The notes beneath the pieces were generated by a model. The model ran no database searches, was not told the origin of the DNA, and saw only the letters and a program-made list of their open reading frames with translations. Made by a program: the position numbers and the translations under genes. This document shows, piece by piece, positions 7,320-14,230 of a stretch of DNA of 26,495 bases. Origin of the DNA: JABMMZ01 sp044357345 (lineage in GTDB: Bacteria > Bacteroidota > Bacteroidia > NS11-12g > UBA955); NCBI GenBank assembly GCA_044357345.1, contig JBIKPR010000036.1:1-26495 (forward strand), read 5' to 3'. How positions within the stretch are numbered: the stretch's first letter is position 1; each line of letters opens with the position of its first letter.

Positions 7320-8549
7320 ATGACCCAAACTAAATCAGGTAAACATGCGCTTACCTTAATTTTTATCACGCTGTTAATCGACGTAATAGGAATAGGAATA
7401 ATTATACCGATTATTCCAAACTTGTTATCACAACTTGGTGGATACAGCATTTCGGAAGCTTCAAGTGTTGGTGCATGGATGGTTTTTGCCTTTGCTTTCC
7501 CTCAATTTCTATTTGCTCCAATTATGGGGAATTTGAGCGACCAATATGGCCGCAGACCAATTATTTTGATCTCATTGTTCGGACTAGGACTTGATTATAT
7601 CTTTCACGCATTTGCATGGAGCATTCCAGTTCTTTTATTTGGTAGAGTCATTGCAGGAATTTGTGGGGCTAGTTTTACCACCGCAAGTTCTTATATCGCT
7701 GATATCAGCAGTCCTGAAAAAAGGGCGCAAAACTTCGGATTAATTGGTGTCGCTTTTGGTGTGGGATTTATACTCGGCCCAGTTATAGGTGGCTTAGCCG
7801 CCCAAATTAGTTTGCGTGCCCCTTTCTACGTTGCTGCATTTTTTTCACTTTTAAATGCTGGTTTATGTTATTTCTTATTGCCTGAAAGTTTATCAAAAGA
7901 AAACCGCAGAAAGTTTGACTGGAGCAGATCAAATCCGATAGGAACTCTTGTGCAATTAAAAAAATACAAAAAAGTATTGCAATTAATGGTGCCTCTATTT
8001 TTACTGTATTTAGCCTCACATGCTGTGCAATCCAATTGGCCCTATTATACCAAATACAAATTTCATTGGGATGAAAAAATGATTGGTTTATCTTTAGGCA
8101 TGGTGGGTTTAATGGTCGCCATAGTCCAAGGGGGTTTGATTCGAATAATTGTACCGAAACTGGGAAATCAAAAATCCATTCAATTGGGATTTTTACTGTA
8201 TTGCATTGGTATGCTTTTGTTTGCTATGGCCAATCAATCGTGGATGATGTTTGCTTGCACAAGCATTTATTGCCTAGGGGGTATTGCCGGTCCTGCACTA
8301 CAGAGTGAAATGAGCAGCTCAGTTCCGGCAAACGAACAGGGTGAATTGTCAGGGGGCATGACCAGTATAATGAGTATTACCGCTATTATTGGTCCTTTGC
8401 TTATGAATAATTTATTTGCGGCATTTAGTGGCGAGAACGCAATTCTTGAACTACCGGGAGCGCCAATGTATTTGGGCGCATTTTTAATATTGATTGCGTT
8501 TATTTGGGTGAGGGTTGTTTACAAAAAGAATATAAATCAGGTTATTTAA
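7320..8549 (+). CDS. TetA-like MFS efflux transporter
   Basis: This is a 12-helix major facilitator of the TCR/Tet subgroup, expected in the inner membrane as a proton-coupled exporter. Visible markers are the helix-1 signature LLIDVIGIGIIIPIIP (residues 18-33, with Asp21), loop motif A GNLSDQYGRRP (70-80), and a motif-C-like FGVGFILGPVIGG in helix 5 that marks antiporters. At 409 residues it has the normal length. The subgroup contains tetracycline exporters, but many chromosomal Bacteroidota members have no shown drug role, so no resistance is claimed. The ATG at 7320 is preceded by only a one-mismatch -7 box (TAAATTCG, 7299-7306). Its 3' end overlaps the convergent glycosyltransferase gene by 8 bases. 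Confidence 0.9.
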   Translation: MTQTKSGKHALTLIFITLLIDVIGIGIIIPIIPNLLSQLGGYSISEASSVGAWMVFAFAFPQFLFAPIMGNLSDQYGRRPIILISLFGLGLDYIFHAFAWSIPVLLFGRVIAGICGASFTTASSYIADISSPEKRAQNFGLIGVAFGVGFILGPVIGGLAAQISLRAPFYVAAFFSLLNAGLCYFLLPESLSKENRRKFDWSRSNPIGTLVQLKKYKKVLQLMVPLFLLYLASHAVQSNWPYYTKYKFHWDEKMIGLSLGMVGLMVAIVQGGLIRIIVPKLGNQKSIQLGFLLYCIGMLLFAMANQSWMMFACTSIYCLGGIAGPALQSEMSSSVPANEQGELSGGMTSIMSITAIIGPLLMNNLFAAFSGENAILELPGAPMYLGAFLILIAFIWVRVVYKKNINQVI

Positions 8550-9729
8550 TTCCCCTGCTTAAAAACGAAGCCAAACGCTCCGAAATGGTTTCCCAGGTAA
8601 ATGATTTTTCTATAACTTCTACTCCCTTTTTTCCTGTCAGTTCCCTTAATTTTTCATCCATCAGCAATTTAATTACTTGATCGGCAAAATCAGATGCACC
8701 CAATCTCATAAAGGCACCTTGACCATCATCGATTCCCAAACCTTTGAATCCTATATTGGAACAAACAACGGGAATACCCATAGACATGGCTTCTAAAACT
8801 TTGTTTTGTGTTCCGGCACCAAAACGCAAAGGAGCCACAACGACACTAGCACTGTTATAGGTCTCCGACAAGTCTGGAATAAAACCTGTTACAAAAATAT
8901 TTTTTCCATTATCTATAGCCTTTACTTTATCAATTGGCCGCTGGCCTGCAATAAGAAACTTTACATTTGGAAAAGCTTTTAATATGATAGGCATTATTTC
9001 ATCTACAAAATACAATACAGCATCAACATTGGGGTCATAATCCATATTCCCTGTAAAAAGCAACGTTGCATTATGAGAATAGTCGTGTTTGCCTGGCTTA
9101 AACTGTTGCGTATCTACCCCGTTGGGTAGTAATTCTATGTTATCTACTTTATGCGTTTGAATTAAGAATTCTTGGTCTTCACGCGAACAAACCAGATTCA
9201 AATCAAATTGATTTAGAACATACTTCTCATAGTTTATTACCCTTTTAGACTCAATATTATCAAGCCATTTTGACAAAAAACTTCTCGGCACTTCTTTTCT
9301 TCTTTGCCAATAAAGTGAGAAAGCATCTGGCAAATCAAGGATTCTAAAATATTGTTTGTATGGAATAGCATATTGTGCCATACGTATGTGTTGAACATGT
9401 ATGGCATCATATTTTTCTTCCGATAGCAATTGCTTAAGACGGACAGAAAATTCATTCGACTTAAAATATTGAACTTGAAGTGGTAGTTTTTGAAAGAGTC
9501 CGATGGCTGAGTTGAATAAACTTTGCAATTTGGGCAAATGAACAATTTCCATTCTTTTGAATATCGGACTTAATTTATCTAGATACTGTAAATCTGATTT
9601 TTGCTCAGTAAAAGTAATAAGGTGAATCTCGTTCTTTTCAGACAAGCGTTTAGCAAGATTGTATATCTTTAGTTTATCACCACGAAATGGTGGATAAGGA
9701 AAACGATTGGCTATAAAAAGTATTTTCAA
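8542..9729 (-). CDS. GT4-family glycosyltransferase
   Basis: This is a GT-B fold retaining glycosyltransferase, probably cytoplasmic and acting on a polysaccharide or lipid-linked glycan. The N-terminal domain begins LKILFIANRFPYPPFRGDKLK, where the glycine near the basic pair is the usual acceptor-side loop. The C-terminal domain starts near LLFTGNMDYDPNVDAV and contains LIAGQRP, the TGFIPDLSETYNSASVVVAPLRFGAGTQNKVLEA stretch and then MSMGIPVV, the nucleotide-sugar-binding region. The frame is open to an ATG at 9801, but that start overlaps the upstream gene by 62 bases and adds a non-homologous leader. A TTG at 9729 sits 10 bases past the upstream stop (9740) and directly begins the conserved strand, so I use it. 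It resembles the exopolysaccharide-associated TIGR03087 group, which is a weak suggestion. Confidence 0.88.
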   Translation of the reverse strand: MKILFIANRFPYPPFRGDKLKIYNLAKRLSEKNEIHLITFTEQKSDLQYLDKLSPIFKRMEIVHLPKLQSLFNSAIGLFQKLPLQVQYFKSNEFSVRLKQLLSEEKYDAIHVQHIRMAQYAIPYKQYFRILDLPDAFSLYWQRRKEVPRSFLSKWLDNIESKRVINYEKYVLNQFDLNLVCSREDQEFLIQTHKVDNIELLPNGVDTQQFKPGKHDYSHNATLLFTGNMDYDPNVDAVLYFVDEIMPIILKAFPNVKFLIAGQRPIDKVKAIDNGKNIFVTGFIPDLSETYNSASVVVAPLRFGAGTQNKVLEAMSMGIPVVCSNIGFKGLGIDDGQGAFMRLGASDFADQVIKLLMDEKLRELTGKKGVEVIEKSFTWETISERLASFLSRGIK

Positions 9730-9739
9730 ATGCTTGGCT

Positions 9740-10870
9740 CTAATTGAAATTGTAACGGTATGTGATGTGTTTTTTAATCGGTTTTGCGCCCATAGACTCA
9801 AACATGCTCAACATCTTAGGGTTAAAGTCGCCCACCCATGCCAATTCATTTTGGTTGTAACGGTCTTTGATTAGAGCAGCTCTAAAGTGCATAATCATTG
9901 CCACTTCAACGCCTAGATTGTGATGGGTTGGTATTACCCCAAAAACAATTCCTCTTACACGCTTTACAAATCCTTTGTAGTATAAAAACTTTAGCTTTCC
10001 TAAAAGATTCATCTTACCGTTGACATGTTTGAAGATTTGATTTACATCCAAAACATTGATGTAAAATCCAACGGGTTTTCCATCATGGTAAGCAAAAACG
10101 TTTAACTCCTCTATAAGAATAGGCTTCATTTGTTTCATTCTCACCATAATTTTATCCATGGTCATTGGAACAAAGTTTTCATGGAAGGCCCACGCTTGGT
10201 TGTATATTTCAATAAAATCTTTGGCGTATTTTTCTAAATTATCTTTGTGGATATAATCGAATGTATAGGCAGGGTTGTTCATTACCCTTGTGGCCAATTT
10301 GCTAAATCTTTCGAAATTAAAAGACTCCTTTTCAATTAAAGAAGTGGTTTGACCAATCTCTGGCGTAAATCCATATTTTTCAAATAAATTTTGATAGTAT
10401 GGTAAATTATAATTTTCTCTATAACTTGGGCTTGCAAAACCTTCAACCATTAAACCCCAGAAGCTATCTCTATCACCAAAGTTCACCGGACCATCCATAT
10501 ATTCACAATGGTTTTCTATTAACCATAATTTTGCAACATCAAACAATTGTTTTGCCGCATCAAAATCGTCAATACATTCAAAGAAACCACAAGCACCTGT
10601 TAAAACACCATTCGTTTCTATCTTAGAATAGAATGCCGCAATGCGCCCAATTGTATTCCCTTTGTCATTAAGAAGCCATCTTTTGCATTCACCGGTTTCA
10701 AATGCTTTATTAAAAGCAGGGTCAAAAACCTGCTCAATGTCAACATCTAGAGGCATGATATAATTCTTATCTCCTTGATATAACCTTTTGGGGAAATCTA
10801 CAAACTCCTTTGACAAGTCCTTTCCTTCTACCGATATTAGCTGATATTTCACGGGCACAAAAATATTCAT
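9740..10870 (-). CDS. GNAT-like protein, function unknown
   Basis: The 376-residue soluble protein has no signal peptide or membrane segment. I recognise it only as a member of a Bacteroidota group with an acyl-CoA N-acyltransferase (GNAT/FemX-like) fold. The features are KRLYQGDKNYIMPL near the start, DGPVNFGDRDSFWGLMVEGF (about residues 125-144), PSYRENYNLPYYQNLFEKYGF (about 148-168), a second half with FAYHDGKPVGFYINVLD, and ELAWVGDFNPKMLSMFESMGAK close to the C-terminus, which looks like the end of an acetyltransferase domain. The acceptor is unknown. It is the first gene of a two-gene unit with the GT4 glycosyltransferase, 10 bases apart, which would suit modification of a cell-envelope precursor; that is inference. 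Confidence 0.7.
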   Translation of the reverse strand: MNIFVPVKYQLISVEGKDLSKEFVDFPKRLYQGDKNYIMPLDVDIEQVFDPAFNKAFETGECKRWLLNDKGNTIGRIAAFYSKIETNGVLTGACGFFECIDDFDAAKQLFDVAKLWLIENHCEYMDGPVNFGDRDSFWGLMVEGFASPSYRENYNLPYYQNLFEKYGFTPEIGQTTSLIEKESFNFERFSKLATRVMNNPAYTFDYIHKDNLEKYAKDFIEIYNQAWAFHENFVPMTMDKIMVRMKQMKPILIEELNVFAYHDGKPVGFYINVLDVNQIFKHVNGKMNLLGKLKFLYYKGFVKRVRGIVFGVIPTHHNLGVEVAMIMHFRAALIKDRYNQNELAWVGDFNPKMLSMFESMGAKPIKKHITYRYNFN

Positions 10871-10976
10871 TCTTATTTGAACAACACATAGTCTTATTGA
10901 TAAATTTTATAGAATAATTTTAAATATGAAATATGAAGATTAAAATATTCTTTTATATTGCAAGCATTATTTGATT

Positions 10977-11732
10977 ATGAAAAACAATCGATACATCATA
11001 AGCGGAGCAGGGAGTGGCATTGGCAGAGCCATTGCAATTAAACTTTCCGAAGAAGGTGCAGGGATTATTCTTATGGGTAGAAACCCTGAAAAACTTGAAG
11101 AAACGCATAAACTACTTGCTCCTGGAAACCATTTGGTGGTTACAACCGACATTCGATTAAAGGAAAACTGTGAAGAAGTATCAAATATATTAAATGGAGC
11201 ACACATCGACGGCATCATTGCCAATGCAGGTGTTGGTGGGGAAAACCACTATGGAGAAGACGACCGTTGGAATGAAATTATAGACACCAATTTATCAGGA
11301 ACCTATTACTTTGTGAATTCATTTTTACCTCAATTAAAGAGTTCAAAGGGTGAAAAAAAACATATTTTACTAACATCAAGTGTATTGGCGCGTTTAGGGG
11401 TTAAAAATTACACCGCCTATTGTGCATCTAAAGCTGGTTTGCTCGGATTAATGCGCAGTTGGGCTATGGAATTAGCAGAGGATAATATTTTAGTCAATGC
11501 CATCAGTCCAGGTTGGGTTAACACCACAATGTCTAAGGAAGGAATGCAAGGAATTGCAAATGGGCTTGGCATAAGTACAGATGAATTTTACAATTTGGCC
11601 ATGAAAAGTGTTCCACTGGGAAGAATGGCTGAACCTGAAGAAATTGCGGATTTAGTTTATTATTTATTAAGTCAGAAAGCCATTACAGGCCAAGTCGTTG
11701 ATATTAATTGTGGAAGTGTTATGAGCAGTTAA
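10977..11732 (+). CDS. Short-chain dehydrogenase/reductase
   Basis: This is a classical SDR oxidoreductase of 251 residues with a single Rossmann domain. The cofactor motif is SGAGSGIG (residues 9-16), with Ser in place of the usual first Thr. NAG is at 82-84, the catalytic Ser at 133-134 (TSSVLA), and Tyr147-x-x-x-Lys151 in YCASK. The C-terminal PGWVNT and GQVVDINCG segments are also typical. The sequence RNPEKL after the second strand suggests NADP(H) preference through the Arg. The substrate cannot be told; 3-oxoacyl reductase-like or sugar dehydrogenases are possible. The ATG at 10977 is preferred over the TTG at 10971, six bases upstream in the same frame. It is divergent from the GNAT-like gene. 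Confidence 0.92.
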   Translation: MKNNRYIISGAGSGIGRAIAIKLSEEGAGIILMGRNPEKLEETHKLLAPGNHLVVTTDIRLKENCEEVSNILNGAHIDGIIANAGVGGENHYGEDDRWNEIIDTNLSGTYYFVNSFLPQLKSSKGEKKHILLTSSVLARLGVKNYTAYCASKAGLLGLMRSWAMELAEDNILVNAISPGWVNTTMSKEGMQGIANGLGISTDEFYNLAMKSVPLGRMAEPEEIADLVYYLLSQKAITGQVVDINCGSVMSS

Positions 11733-11754
11733 TGATTTTAGGATCTAAATCATT
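11731..11754. repeat. Imperfect inverted repeat between the SDR and methyltransferase genes
   Basis: The AATGA arm (11731-11735) pairs with TCATT (11750-11754) and TTTAG (37-41 of that block) pairs with CTAAA (11745-11749) around a GAT loop, with one bulged T. It starts inside the SDR stop codon and its last base is the first base of the candidate -7 box. It could be an operator or a weak hairpin; the following T-run is too short for a strong terminator. Confidence 0.45.
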
Positions 11755-11761
11755 AGTTTTG
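11754..11761 (+). promoter_or_regulatory. -7 box of the TylF-like methyltransferase gene
   Basis: The sequence reads TAGTTTTG (perfect TAnnTTTG), 14 bases before the ATG at 11776. No clear -33 TTTG is present at 17-19 bases. Confidence 0.4.
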
Positions 11762-11775
11762 CATCCCTACAAAAA

Positions 11776-12516
11776 ATGAAGTCATTTCTCAAAATTATTC
11801 AAGTAAGCTTAAAAGGCATAATCTATTGGCTAAGACCAGGCGTTTATCTTTCTTTTTTAAGCAAACCACTCTTGCTTTTTGCAAACACATTAAACATCAG
11901 CAAATGGGTGGCTGAACAAAAGGACAAGTCAATAATGAATGACTTCTTTACATGGAAAAGAGACCATAACAGACGTTACAATCTTTATGAAAACATCTCT
12001 CAAAAAATGCAATTATCTGATTTGGATGTGGATTATATTGAGTTGGGTGTTTACAAAGGACAATCTTTTAAATGGTGGTTAAACAACAACAGCAACCCAA
12101 ACAGCAAATTTTATGGCTTTGATACGTTCGAAGGATTGCCAGAAGCTTGGGGCTTGAATTTCAAAAAAGGGAGCATGAATGCAGTCGATATTCCTGATAT
12201 TACAGATGAACGTGCAAGCTTTATCAAAGGTTTGTTTCAAGATACCTTGCCAACATTCTTAAAAGAGAACAATCTTGACAATGGCAAAAGAAAAATCATC
12301 CATTTTGATGCCGATTTATTCTCTTCTACCTTGTTTGGTTTATGCACCTTATCTCCATTTTTCAAAGAAGGTGACATCATATTATTTGATGAATTCAATG
12401 TGCCAAATAGTGAATACTACGCTTTAAAAATATTTGAAGAAACCTATTACAGAAAATTCAAACTTATAGGATCTGTTAACAATTATTACCAAATCGCAAT
12501 GGTTGTGGTTAAATAA
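11776..12516 (+). CDS. TylF/MycF-like SAM-dependent O-methyltransferase
   Basis: The 246-residue protein has a class I methyltransferase domain of the TylF (macrocin O-methyltransferase) group. These enzymes are SAM- and Mg-dependent and usually methylate sugar hydroxyls. Motif I is YIELGVYKGQS (residues 87-97); the family-typical FYGFDTFEGLPE follows at 112-123 (Asp116); the metal-site region is HFDADLFSSTLFGL (177-189, Asp178 and Asp180) with FDEF near 204-207. An N-terminal segment of about 45 residues (basic and hydrophobic, with GIIYWLRPGVYLSFL) is not part of the core fold and could lie on the membrane. A perfect -7 box precedes it and a terminator follows. A cell-surface glycan or O-antigen methyl group is a plausible target given the glycosyltransferase nearby, but this is inference. 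Confidence 0.82.
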   Translation: MKSFLKIIQVSLKGIIYWLRPGVYLSFLSKPLLLFANTLNISKWVAEQKDKSIMNDFFTWKRDHNRRYNLYENISQKMQLSDLDVDYIELGVYKGQSFKWWLNNNSNPNSKFYGFDTFEGLPEAWGLNFKKGSMNAVDIPDITDERASFIKGLFQDTLPTFLKENNLDNGKRKIIHFDADLFSSTLFGLCTLSPFFKEGDIILFDEFNVPNSEYYALKIFEETYYRKFKLIGSVNNYYQIAMVVVK

Positions 12517-12535
12517 TTCTTATTAGATTATCATC

Positions 12536-12574
12536 AAAAAGGTTCATTTCTGAAAAGGGAATAAACCTTTTTTT
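12536..12574 (+). terminator. Rho-independent terminator after the TylF-like gene
   Basis: AAAAAGGTT (12536-12544) pairs with AACCTTTTT (12564-12572). An inner ATTTC/GGAAT stem (12546-12550 with 12558-12562, one wobble pair) completes a long hairpin. Seven T residues run through 12568-12574. It ends 50 bases before the next promoter. Confidence 0.7.
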
Positions 12575-12623
12575 ATGTAAAAATATCGCATACTTATTTT
12601 TATACTTTTCAATTTAATAGACC

Positions 12624-12631
12624 TATTTTTG
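12624..12631 (+). promoter_or_regulatory. -7 box of the deoxyhypusine-synthase-like gene
   Basis: The sequence reads TATTTTTG (perfect TAnnTTTG), ending 17 bases before the ATG at 12649. It sits just beyond the preceding terminator, so the DHS-like gene starts a new transcription unit. Confidence 0.5.
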
Positions 12632-12648
12632 CGCCATTAATTATAGTC

Positions 12649-13623
12649 ATGAATAAAGGACCCGTATCTCAATTTATCGAACACCACTACAGACACTTTA
12701 ATGCTGCTGCCCTTATGGATGCTGCAAAAGGTTATGAAACCCATTTAAACGAAGGTGGAAAAATGATGGTAACTTTAGCTGGTGCAATGAGTACTGCCGA
12801 ATTAGGCATTTCATTAGCTGAAATGATCCGTCAAGATAAAATTGCCATCATCAGTTGCACTGGTGCAAACTTAGAAGAAGACATTATGAACTTGGTGGCA
12901 CACAGCCATTACAAAAGAGTTCCTAATTACAGAGAACTTACCCCACAAGATGAATGGGATTTATTGGAAAACCATTACAACCGTGTCACCGACACTTGTA
13001 TTCCAGAAGAGGAAGCATTTAGAAGATTGCAAAAACACATACATGAAATTTGGAAAGATGCAGACAACAAAGGTGAGCGCTACTTCCCACATGAATTCAT
13101 GTACAAAATGTTGCTAAGCGGTGTGCTTGAGCAATACTATGAAATTGATCCAAAGAACAGTTGGATGCTTGCAGCTGCTGAGAAAAATATTCCAATCGTT
13201 GTTCCAGGATGGGAAGATTCTACAATGGGAAATATTTTTGCTAGCTATATCATCAAGAACGAATTAAAAGCATCGACCATGAAAAGTGGTATTGAATATA
13301 TGGTTTGGTTGACCGAATGGTACAGAGCAAACAGTGGCGGAAAAGGTGTAGGATTTTTCCAAATTGGTGGCGGTATTGCTGGTGACTTCCCTATTTGTGT
13401 GGTTCCAATGATGTACCAAGATTTGGAATGGCATGATGTTCCTTTCTGGAGCTATTTCTGCCAAATTTCAGATTCAACAACCAGTTATGGTTCTTATTCT
13501 GGAGCAGTTCCTAACGAAAAAATCACTTGGGGTAAATTAGATATCACCACACCTAAATTCATAGTAGAAAGTGATGCAACGATTGTTGCTCCACTTATGT
13601 TTGCTTGGATCTTGGGTTGGTAA
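12649..13623 (+). CDS. Deoxyhypusine-synthase-like enzyme (bacterial DHS-like subfamily)
   Basis: The 324-residue protein belongs to the deoxyhypusine synthase superfamily, NAD-dependent enzymes that transfer the aminobutyl group of spermidine onto a lysine of eIF5A or, in relatives, onto another amine. Bacteria have no eIF5A, so the product here is probably a polyamine such as homospermidine or another amine adduct. Family marks are MVTLAGAMSTAELG (41-54), SCTGANLEED (about 69-78), the IGGGIAGDF loop (239-247), SYSGAVPNEKITWGKLD (282-298) and ATIVAPLMFAW. The nucleophile position is kept: Lys296 in TWGKL aligns with human Lys329, Trp294 with Trp327, Glu290 with Glu323. Two pocket residues differ, with Asp246 at the place of human His288 and Tyr283 at that of Asp316 (alignment by eye from memory). 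No polyamine genes are next to it. It has its own promoter and is followed 9 bases later by a small secreted-protein gene. Confidence 0.9.
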   Translation: MNKGPVSQFIEHHYRHFNAAALMDAAKGYETHLNEGGKMMVTLAGAMSTAELGISLAEMIRQDKIAIISCTGANLEEDIMNLVAHSHYKRVPNYRELTPQDEWDLLENHYNRVTDTCIPEEEAFRRLQKHIHEIWKDADNKGERYFPHEFMYKMLLSGVLEQYYEIDPKNSWMLAAAEKNIPIVVPGWEDSTMGNIFASYIIKNELKASTMKSGIEYMVWLTEWYRANSGGKGVGFFQIGGGIAGDFPICVVPMMYQDLEWHDVPFWSYFCQISDSTTSYGSYSGAVPNEKITWGKLDITTPKFIVESDATIVAPLMFAWILGW

Positions 13624-13632
13624 TTAATTGCC

Positions 13633-14157
13633 ATGAAATTCAAATTTCTTTTACTGAGCTTAGTTCTTTCTTGCAGCTTTTTGAAGGCTCAAGTAAAACT
13701 TGAAAACATTAAAGGCACCTGGGCCATTGCCGCCATGTGCAGTCAAGATACCAATATCATTGTCATGTATAGACGTGACAGCGTATTTAATCAGATGTTG
13801 AGCAATAAATACCCTGATAAAGTCTTTATGTACCGCTCTAACAGTGGAAAATTTACAGATTATTGGTTTTACAATCTTCAATATTTCAGCTTTGATAAAA
13901 AAATGCTAGGCTGTGGTTATGCGAAGGATTCAACTTATGCGAGGAGAGAAAGAGGATATCAGGGAAAATATTCTATCAGTGGTAGCAACTTGTACAGTCC
14001 GTTTTTCGTCTTTAGATCATGGCAATCTGTAACAATATTTGAAGTACCAATGGAATTTAAAGTAAGTCTAGACCGTGGCTTTTTAGTGATGGTCACTAAA
14101 GGTGGCTCTATTATCTACTACCGTAAAATCAACGAAGAAGTTCTATTTAGAGATTAA
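13633..14157 (+). CDS. Small secreted protein, possibly lipocalin-like
   Basis: The 174-residue protein has a clear signal peptide (about residues 1-19, MKFKFLLLSLVLSCSFLKA then QVKLEN). The mature part is rich in short beta strands and aromatics and begins LENIKGTWAIAAMC, where the G-x-W resembles the first strand of lipocalin-like barrels; this is a weak hint, not a family call. There are three cysteines including one in the signal. I do not recognise the family. It starts 9 bases after the DHS-like stop codon and is closed by a strong bidirectional terminator, so it is cotranscribed with the DHS-like gene, although a functional link is not evident from sequence. Confidence 0.75.
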   Translation: MKFKFLLLSLVLSCSFLKAQVKLENIKGTWAIAAMCSQDTNIIVMYRRDSVFNQMLSNKYPDKVFMYRSNSGKFTDYWFYNLQYFSFDKKMLGCGYAKDSTYARRERGYQGKYSISGSNLYSPFFVFRSWQSVTIFEVPMEFKVSLDRGFLVMVTKGGSIIYYRKINEEVLFRD

Positions 14158-14172
14158 CTCTACTAATAAAAC

Positions 14173-14209
14173 AAAAAAGAGGAATCAATTCTATTGATTC
14201 CTCTTTTTT
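14173..14209. terminator. Bidirectional terminator between convergent units
   Basis: This is a perfect 17-base-pair inverted repeat: an AAAAAAGAGGAATCAAT arm (14173-14189) and its complement (14193-14209) around a TCT loop. A/T tracts on both flanks allow termination of both the DHS-like unit (plus) and the CBS gene (minus), whose stops lie 16 and 22 bases away. Confidence 0.92.
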
Positions 14210-14230
14210 TATGGGACAATGTTTCAAATA

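Noticed and set aside
7320..8549. Acquired tetracycline-resistance gene
   Set aside because: The protein shares the TetA-type subgroup signature, but no regulator, mobile element or compositional change surrounds it, so it looks like a resident transporter.
9730..9801. Longer N-terminus of the GT4 glycosyltransferase from the ATG at 9801
   Set aside because: It overlaps the upstream gene by 62 bases in another frame and adds residues with no resemblance to the family; the TTG at 9729 begins the conserved strand.
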